DNA of 64,000 nucleotides from assembly GCF_003075075.1 (NCBI RefSeq), contig NZ_QCYM01000006.1, positions 62,001 through 126,000 on the forward strand, given 5' to 3'. Shown piece by piece: positions 57,483 through 64,000 of the stretch; the stretch's first letter is position 1, and every line of letters starts with the position of its first letter. Both the position numbers and the translations under genes were made by a program. This DNA comes from Labrenzia sp. 011 (GTDB taxonomy: Bacteria > Pseudomonadota > Alphaproteobacteria > Rhizobiales > Stappiaceae). The notes below the pieces were generated by a model. It was given only the letters and a program-made list of their open reading frames with translations. It was not told the origin of the DNA and did not search any database.

Positions 57483-58040
57483 GTGACGATAGCGGTTTCG
57501 TCGGGAGCCCATCCGGCGTTGGTGCTCAATGCGGATTACCGGCCTTTGAGCTACTATCCATTGTCCTTGTGGTCCTGGCAGGACACCATAAAGGCGGTGT
57601 TTCTGGATCGGGTGAACATCGTTGCTGAATATGACGCAGCGGTCCGAAGTCCGAGCTTCGAATTCCGATTGCCGAGCGTCGTCTCGCTCAAGACCTTTGT
57701 CAAACCCAGCCGATATCCTGCCTTCACACGCTTTAACGTTTTTCTGCGCGACAAGTTCCAGTGCCAGTATTGTGGTGCCAAGGACGAACTGACCTTCGAT
57801 CATCTCATTCCGCGCTCGAAGGGTGGCCTGACCACCTGGGACAATGTCATTACGGCCTGCTCGCCCTGCAACCTGCGCAAATCCAACAAGTCCTGCAAAC
57901 AGCTGAACATGTGGCCGATGCACATGCCGTTTCAGCCGACCATTCAGGACCTGCACAACAACGGCCGCGGGTTTCCGCCCAACTATCTTCACGACAGCTG
58001 GCTCGACTTTCTCTACTGGGATACCGAACTGGAGCCGTGA
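57483..58040 (+). CDS. HNH endonuclease
   Basis: This 185-residue protein has an HNH/McrA-type nuclease fold near its centre: C-Q-Y-C-G then F-D-H-L-I-P-R-S-K-G-G and N-V-I-T-A-C-S-P-C-N. The two C-x2-C pairs should bind zinc and the D-H segment the catalytic metal. A conserved N-terminal region (L-N-A-D-Y-R-P-L-S-Y-Y-P) shows it is of the common stand-alone chromosomal type and not a restriction enzyme. Start is GTG at 57483 after GAGGAGCGGAAG. The DNA substrate is unknown; no mobile element or methylase is near. Confidence 0.9.
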   Translation: MTIAVSSGAHPALVLNADYRPLSYYPLSLWSWQDTIKAVFLDRVNIVAEYDAAVRSPSFEFRLPSVVSLKTFVKPSRYPAFTRFNVFLRDKFQCQYCGAKDELTFDHLIPRSKGGLTTWDNVITACSPCNLRKSNKSCKQLNMWPMHMPFQPTIQDLHNNGRGFPPNYLHDSWLDFLYWDTELEP

Positions 58041-58404
58041 TCGGCGCAGTCTGCGGCAGATCCCGGAGAACGGACCGATCTGCGCCCGGGCCGGGCTGGC
58101 CGCTGGAAATTCTGCGCCGGAGACTGGGGGCGTTGAATTGACGTCAAAAAATTTGCGCAACGGATATGCAAACCAATTGCTGCGCCATGCCATTTCCTGA
58201 GTCCATGAAACCGCCTGAAAGCAACATGCTGCAGTTCGCATTTCTCTCGCAGCGCGGTTGATTGCGCGCATTCGGGAGCGGATTATGGCAGTCTTGCGGA
58301 CAATTCTTGCTGAATTTAACTTTCTGTTAATAGTTTATCTAAGTTCAGCTTAAGACAAATGGTACCTTTTTGTAATAACTGTCTCTTCTTACCGTGAGGC
58401 AGAC
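58041..58404 (+). promoter_or_regulatory. Upstream region of the vWA gene
   Basis: This 364-base gap is increasingly AT-rich towards its right end and should hold the promoter of the vWA gene. It has a perfect CtrA-type box (58316-58330), listed separately, and no supported open frame. Confidence 0.5.
58316..58330 (+). promoter_or_regulatory. CtrA-type box upstream of the vWA gene
   Basis: TTAACTTTCTGTTAA is a perfect TTAA-N7-TTAA, the consensus that CtrA binds, ending 74 bases before the ATG of the Tad-type vWA gene. Such sites drive flagellar and pilus genes in Caulobacter. Confidence 0.6.
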
Positions 58405-59820
58405 ATGTACAATCATAATCCAAATTCGCGCCGGAACCCGTTGAAGCGCCTGATCGCTGACCAGGACGGTGCCGTGTTGCCGCTCTTCGGGATCATGGTG
58501 ATCCTCCTGATCGTGATCATGGGAGCGGCGGTGGACGTCTCCCGATCGGTGAATGCGCGGGAAAAACTGTCTTATGCTCTCGATTCGGCAGCCTTGTCGC
58601 TTGCCGCGCAGCTGTCGACGACCCGCATGGATACCGACGATATCCAGGAAGCCCTCACCGATTCCTTCGAGGCCAATCTGGAAGGCGAGGATTTTCTGCA
58701 CGAAGCGATCGAGAATCTCGACTTCGTCGTCGATACTACCAACGGACTGGTAACCGTCACGTCATCTGCGACCCTGGGCAACTATTTTGTCGATCTTGGC
58801 GGATACATGAAAGAGAGCTTTGGGCCGGCGTTCTTCGCCTTCGGCACGAAATCGCAAGTCACCTTTTCCAGATACGATGTGGAGCTGGCTCTTGTCCTCG
58901 ATGTGACGGGCTCGATGCGAAACGACATGGATACACTCCGCGAGGCCTCCACCAGTCTTGTCAATATCCTCATCCCCGAAGACCAAGATGTGGAAGCCAG
59001 CAAGGTCCGCATCTCCCTTGTCCCCTACAGCCAGGGCGTCAATCTGGGAGACTATGCCGATAAGGTGAAGGGCGATGCCTACGGCTATTCCGACGGCAGC
59101 GTCTGCGTCACCGAACGGCAGGACTACGATGACGGAAGCGAGACCTACGAGGTCAGATTTACCGACGAATCCTACGACTATTACGACGAGAGCGCGCCCC
59201 CGCCGAAGGGCACGTTTTACGGAGGCGGCAGCACCAGCTGCTCGAAGGATTCGGAAATGATCCCGCTGACTTCGGACCGCGATACGCTGATGGATGCGAT
59301 CGACGATCTGGACGACAACGGCGGAACGGCCGGCCAGACAGGTATCGCCTGGGGCTGGAACAGCCTGTCACCGAATTACGCCGATGTCTGGCCATCGGAC
59401 AGCGTCGGGGATTCCTATGACAATGATGATGTCCTGAAGTTCGCCGTCATCATGACGGACGGCGACAACAACCGGTATTACGATTTCATCGAGACGGAAT
59501 GGCAATGCACGCTTGAGAAGCGTGGAAGCTGCAAGAAATATGAAGAGGTTGACGTTTACGAATGGCAGGAAAAAAGCGAGAGCGAATCCTACTCCAACGA
59601 ATCCTCGACGGCGTCCCGGGCCCTCTGTGACGGTATGAAAGCGGCGGGAATCGAGGTATTCGGAGTTTATTTCGGCAGCAGCACAAGTTCTGCCGGCGCA
59701 AAGAACATGCAGTACTGCGCCAGTGACGACAATTATTTCCAGGCGACGAGCTCGGCAGACCTCATTGACGATTTCTCGAACATCGCCCGGAAGATCCAGC
59801 AGATCTATCTGTCCAAATAG
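58405..59820 (+). CDS. Tad-type pilus-assembly protein with von Willebrand factor A domain (TadG-like)
   Basis: This 471-residue protein has the TadE/TadG layout. A basic N-terminus precedes one membrane helix (about residues 22-45, with a pilin-like G-A-V-L-P-L-F-G-I start). A vWA domain begins near 155 with D-V-T-G-S-M (Asp166, Thr168, Ser170) as the metal site. An insertion at about 215-285 is rich in Tyr, Asp, Ser and Gly, with a C-T-S-C-type pair, and M-T-D-G-D-N near 352 continues the fold. It would be bound to the inner membrane with the vWA part outside. No other tad or cpa gene is near. A CtrA-type box lies upstream. Confidence 0.85.
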   Translation: MYNHNPNSRRNPLKRLIADQDGAVLPLFGIMVILLIVIMGAAVDVSRSVNAREKLSYALDSAALSLAAQLSTTRMDTDDIQEALTDSFEANLEGEDFLHEAIENLDFVVDTTNGLVTVTSSATLGNYFVDLGGYMKESFGPAFFAFGTKSQVTFSRYDVELALVLDVTGSMRNDMDTLREASTSLVNILIPEDQDVEASKVRISLVPYSQGVNLGDYADKVKGDAYGYSDGSVCVTERQDYDDGSETYEVRFTDESYDYYDESAPPPKGTFYGGGSTSCSKDSEMIPLTSDRDTLMDAIDDLDDNGGTAGQTGIAWGWNSLSPNYADVWPSDSVGDSYDNDDVLKFAVIMTDGDNNRYYDFIETEWQCTLEKRGSCKKYEEVDVYEWQEKSESESYSNESSTASRALCDGMKAAGIEVFGVYFGSSTSSAGAKNMQYCASDDNYFQATSSADLIDDFSNIARKIQQIYLSK

Positions 59821-59845
59821 GGCCCGGTTCGGGCCGAGACGGGTC

Positions 59846-59880
59846 AAAAAAAACGGCCTGCCGAACCGGCAGGCCGTTTC
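59846..59880. terminator. Bidirectional terminator between the vWA gene and acs
   Basis: ACGGCCTGCC (59853-59862) and GGCAGGCCGT (59868-59877) form a 10-bp stem. A run of A on the left and TTTC on the right let it end transcripts from both convergent genes; the minus-strand version has the better T-run. Confidence 0.8.
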
Positions 59881-59900
59881 TGTTCAGTAGGAAGCGGGTG

Positions 59901-61835
<1,935 letters not shown>

Positions 61836-62149
61836 GTGAGAACCTCCCAGAAACCACAATGGGACCGGCGGCAGGCGGATGCCTTCAACGCCGGTCTGTT
61901 TGTCGGGGCCATTATGCGTATGGCCCCATAAAGCGTCCAGAACCAAGAATTGGTACTTTAGTCGGCAGGTCAGCAGGCCTGTCCGACCTTCAACGTCCCG
62001 CTCATCTTATCTGTATTCATCTGTATGCAAAATGCCGTAGATCAAATCGCGAGCCTCGGCAGAGGGACGGATTGCGCCGTCCGGTGGGGCCGGACGGGTT
62101 CTCCGGAGCGCTCTGGACAATCGTTCTGTTGATCGTGTGATGGCCCGGT
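61836..62149. other. acs upstream gap with a short repeat and a hairpin
   Basis: This 314-base gap should hold the acs promoter and the end of the DUF1761 message. ATCTGTATTC and ATCTGTATGC are near-copies 10 bases apart at about 62010-62029. CCGTCCGG (62077-62084) and CCGGACGG (62090-62097) form an 8-bp stem with no T-run on either side. I see no supported open frame. Confidence 0.4.
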
Positions 62150-62548
62150 TCAATAACTCAGCCAGCCGATCAGGAAGCCCTGCAGCAGGAGCACGCCAAG
62201 CCAGTGGCCGCCGTCGATCAGCGTCAGGGACCAGGGCTTTCCCTGGAAGCGGTGATTGACGATCTGGGTGGTCATGACAATGCCCACCCAGACCATGACC
62301 GCGGAAATGATGCCGTTGCGGATGCTGGTTTCGCCGCTGTGGTAGATGATTCCGGCAAAGACGAAGGCCATGATCACCTGGCAGAAAAAGGCCGTGCCGA
62401 GAATGGCCGGAGACGGTCTGGTCTGCGTCCTTTCGATATCCGCCGCCTTCATCCAGGCCTTGCCGAGCAGGCCGTACCAGAGCGATCCGAATATGAAGGA
62501 TGCAATCGCGGCGGATGCGACCGCGACCAGATTGATACCGTCAAACAT
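62150..62548 (-). CDS. DUF1761 family membrane protein
   Basis: This 132-residue protein has four hydrophobic segments and the DUF1761 features F-G-S-L-W-Y-G-L-L-G near residue 20 and D-G-G-H-W near residue 112. It is probably in the inner membrane. The role is unknown. ATG 62548 has GGAGGA upstream; a longer reading to 62605 would add 19 unlike residues. Confidence 0.85.
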   Translation of the reverse strand: MFDGINLVAVASAAIASFIFGSLWYGLLGKAWMKAADIERTQTRPSPAILGTAFFCQVIMAFVFAGIIYHSGETSIRNGIISAVMVWVGIVMTTQIVNHRFQGKPWSLTLIDGGHWLGVLLLQGFLIGWLSY

Positions 62549-62699
62549 GTCTGTTTCCTCCGCATTCCTGCGGAGCAGGTTGGAAGCAAATCCGGGAAAG
62601 ATCAAGCATTCGCCGCCGGTGCCGGTGTGAAGACGGCGGGAGCGCGCGGCAAATCGGGCCTTCCGCCTGCCCGAATGCGGGCAGAGATCCGGTGGCTGC

Positions 62700-63317
62700 T
62701 CAGACCTCGAGCCCGCCCTTTTCGACGATGAAGCTCACCACGGTTTCGATCCCCTCGCCCGCTTTCATGTTGGCGAAGACGAAGGGCCGTTCCTTGCGCA
62801 TTTTTTTCGCGTCCCGGTCCATCACGCCGAGGTCTGCGCCGACATAGGGCGCCAGATCGGTCTTGTTGATGATGAGAAGGTCGGACCGGGTGATGCCCGG
62901 GCCACCCTTGCGCGGGATTTCCTCGCCGGCGGCAACATCGATGACATAGAGCGTCAGATCGGCAAGTTCGGGCGAAAAGGTCGCCGCCAGATTGTCGCCA
63001 CCGGATTCAATCAGGATGAGATCCAGATCGGGAAAGGCATGGGCAAGATCATGCACGGCGGCCAGGTTGATCGAGGCATCCTCGCGAATGGCGGTATGCG
63101 GACAGCCGCCGGTTTCGACGCCGCGGATGCGGTCGCTGGACAGGGCCTGGGAGCGCATCAGCGCCTCGGCGTCCTCGCTGGTGTAGATGTCGTTGGTGAT
63201 GACGGCGAGCGACCAGGAGTCGCGCATGGCCTTGCACAGCCGGTCTGTCAGGGTGGTCTTGCCGGATCCGACCGGACCGCCGATTCCGACGCGCAGGGGA
63301 CCGTTTTTTGAACTCAT
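62700..63317 (-). CDS. ureG: Urease accessory GTPase UreG
   Basis: UreG hydrolyses GTP to drive nickel insertion into urease with UreD, UreF and UreE. The 205 residues have the P-loop [10 protein letters not shown] near residue 12, the metal-binding C-P-H near residue 68, the [11 protein letters not shown] region and N-K-T-D near residue 148. It overlaps ureF by four bases. Structural urease genes must lie past the right edge. Confidence 0.98.
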   Translation of the reverse strand: MSSKNGPLRVGIGGPVGSGKTTLTDRLCKAMRDSWSLAVITNDIYTSEDAEALMRSQALSSDRIRGVETGGCPHTAIREDASINLAAVHDLAHAFPDLDLILIESGGDNLAATFSPELADLTLYVIDVAAGEEIPRKGGPGITRSDLLIINKTDLAPYVGADLGVMDRDAKKMRKERPFVFANMKAGEGIETVVSFIVEKGGLEV

Positions 63318-64000
63318 GAGCGAAACAGCCTCGAATACTGGGTTTCATGCGCCATGGAGGCGATGTCTGCGAGAAAGGTGGAAGTGCCGAGATCGTCCAG
63401 GCCGCAGGCTGCGGCTTCGGCCGCGGTCGCGGCAACGACCGGCTCCAGTGCGGCCAGAACCTTCTGGCCCTCGTTCTGACCGAGGGGAACAACCCGCACG
63501 GCCACCGAAATGAGATTGGCCGAAAAGGCATGCAGGAAGGCCGGCAGGGCCGCCGCTTCCGGGATGGCATGGGCCGCGCAGGTCAGGCCCAGGGCCACCG
63601 GATAGGGCCAGGGCTCCGGGTCCTTTGCGGCAAGCTCCGCGAACAGGCGGCCTGCCGGTGTGGCGCTGGTGGGCACCCAGCTTGCGGTGACCGTCTGCAG
63701 GAACGCGGTTCCCTGGGCGCTCGATTCCAGATGTCTTTCCCTGGACGGCTGCAGCGCCAGACCCAGATCCCGCAGGTCCGAAACCGTATCTCCGTCGCCG
63801 CGAGCGGCGGCCCGGAGGGTTTCCTTCATGAGGATCGCATCGCCGCGTCCGGCGCCGAAGCGCAGGATATCCCCGATCCAGTCCTGAAGACCGCCGGCAT
63901 CGGACAGGCTACCGCTGTCGATCACCTGTTCGAGCCCGTGGCTGTAGGTAAAGGCGCCGATCGGGAAGGCCGGGGACAGAAAGGTCAGGAGCCGGTAAAG
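63314..64000 (-). CDS. ureF: Urease accessory protein UreF (partial)
   Basis: UreF helps UreD and UreG to load nickel into urease. The right edge cuts the 5' end. The visible 228 codons include [15 protein letters not shown] just inside the edge, the UreF signature, and S-R-L-F-R-S at the C-terminus. A GTG at 63925 would give a short start but lies within the family-conserved region, so the true start is outside the window. Confidence 0.95.
   Translation of the reverse strand, partial: LYRLLTFLSPAFPIGAFTYSHGLEQVIDSGSLSDAGGLQDWIGDILRFGAGRGDAILMKETLRAAARGDGDTVSDLRDLGLALQPSRERHLESSAQGTAFLQTVTASWVPTSATPAGRLFAELAAKDPEPWPYPVALGLTCAAHAIPEAAALPAFLHAFSANLISVAVRVVPLGQNEGQKVLAALEPVVAATAAEAAACGLDDLGTSTFLADIASMAHETQYSRLFRS

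Noticed and set aside
57483-58040. HNH gene as part of a restriction or phage system
   Set aside because: No methyltransferase, specificity subunit, integrase or phage gene is near, and it looks like the common chromosomal HNH form.

Overview
This is GC-rich chromosomal DNA from an alphaproteobacterium, most likely of the order Hyphomicrobiales (Rhizobiales) and possibly the Stappiaceae (Labrenzia/Roseibium/Stappia). That placement rests on an Irr regulator next to fabA-fabB-fabI, an AccD that has lost its zinc ribbon, and the dnaQ-coaE-aroE-maf-PPDK-regulator / hemE-hemJ-rho / mnmE-mnmG-rsmG-parA-parB block that surrounds the chromosomal origin in this class. The genus is an inference. I saw no rRNA, tRNA, insertion sequence, prophage or CRISPR array.

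Layout. 0-8 kb: the tail of a methylguanine-DNA methyltransferase, an unknown membrane-anchored protein, then folC, accD, trpA, trpB and trpF on the minus strand. 7.5-16.8 kb: a hydrolase, malic enzyme maeB, mutS, an MFS exporter, a DUF2244 protein, nth and a GNAT. 16.8-20.4 kb: irr beside the unsaturated fatty acid genes fabA, fabB and fabI. 20.5-23.2 kb: a secreted SH3 protein, a 2-hydroxyacid dehydrogenase and an APH(6)-type kinase. 23.2-26.9 kb: dnaQ, coaE, aroE, maf and the PPDK regulator on the minus strand.

The centre is the replication and segregation region. The gap at about 26.9-27.33 kb between the PPDK regulator (RP001 homologue) and hemE has the properties of an oriC: DnaA-box-like nonamers, an AT-rich core, a tandem CtrA-type motif (CTAA-N7-TTAA-N7-TTAA) and six GANTC (CcrM) sites. 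From 30.4 to 35.2 kb there are six parS-like 16-mers, ending just before parA and parB (35.7-37.6 kb). The five outside rsmG are two recurring variants of one asymmetric sequence.

37.8-46 kb: holA, lptE and leuS (one minus-strand unit), a family-3 solute-binding protein, the PLP-homeostasis protein YggS, a tiny secreted EF-hand protein and trkH. 46.2-50 kb: a DctPQM TRAP transporter followed by an isocitrate-lyase/PEP-mutase family enzyme, probably one uptake-and-catabolism operon. 50-57 kb: a translation and protein-export block (ffh, an AroQ-type chorismate mutase, rpsP, rimM, trmD, rplS) with a VanZ-like gene inserted on the opposite strand, then leuC. 57.4-64 kb: an HNH endonuclease, a Tad-type von Willebrand A protein with a perfect CtrA-type box upstream, acs, a DUF1761 membrane protein, ureG and a partial ureF.

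Most genes are housekeeping. The observations most worth following are the CtrA/CcrM/DnaA arrangement at the origin, the asymmetric parS cluster, and a matching CtrA-type box before the pilus-type vWA gene, which together suggest one cell-cycle circuit acting on both. No clearly new defence or biosynthetic system was found.
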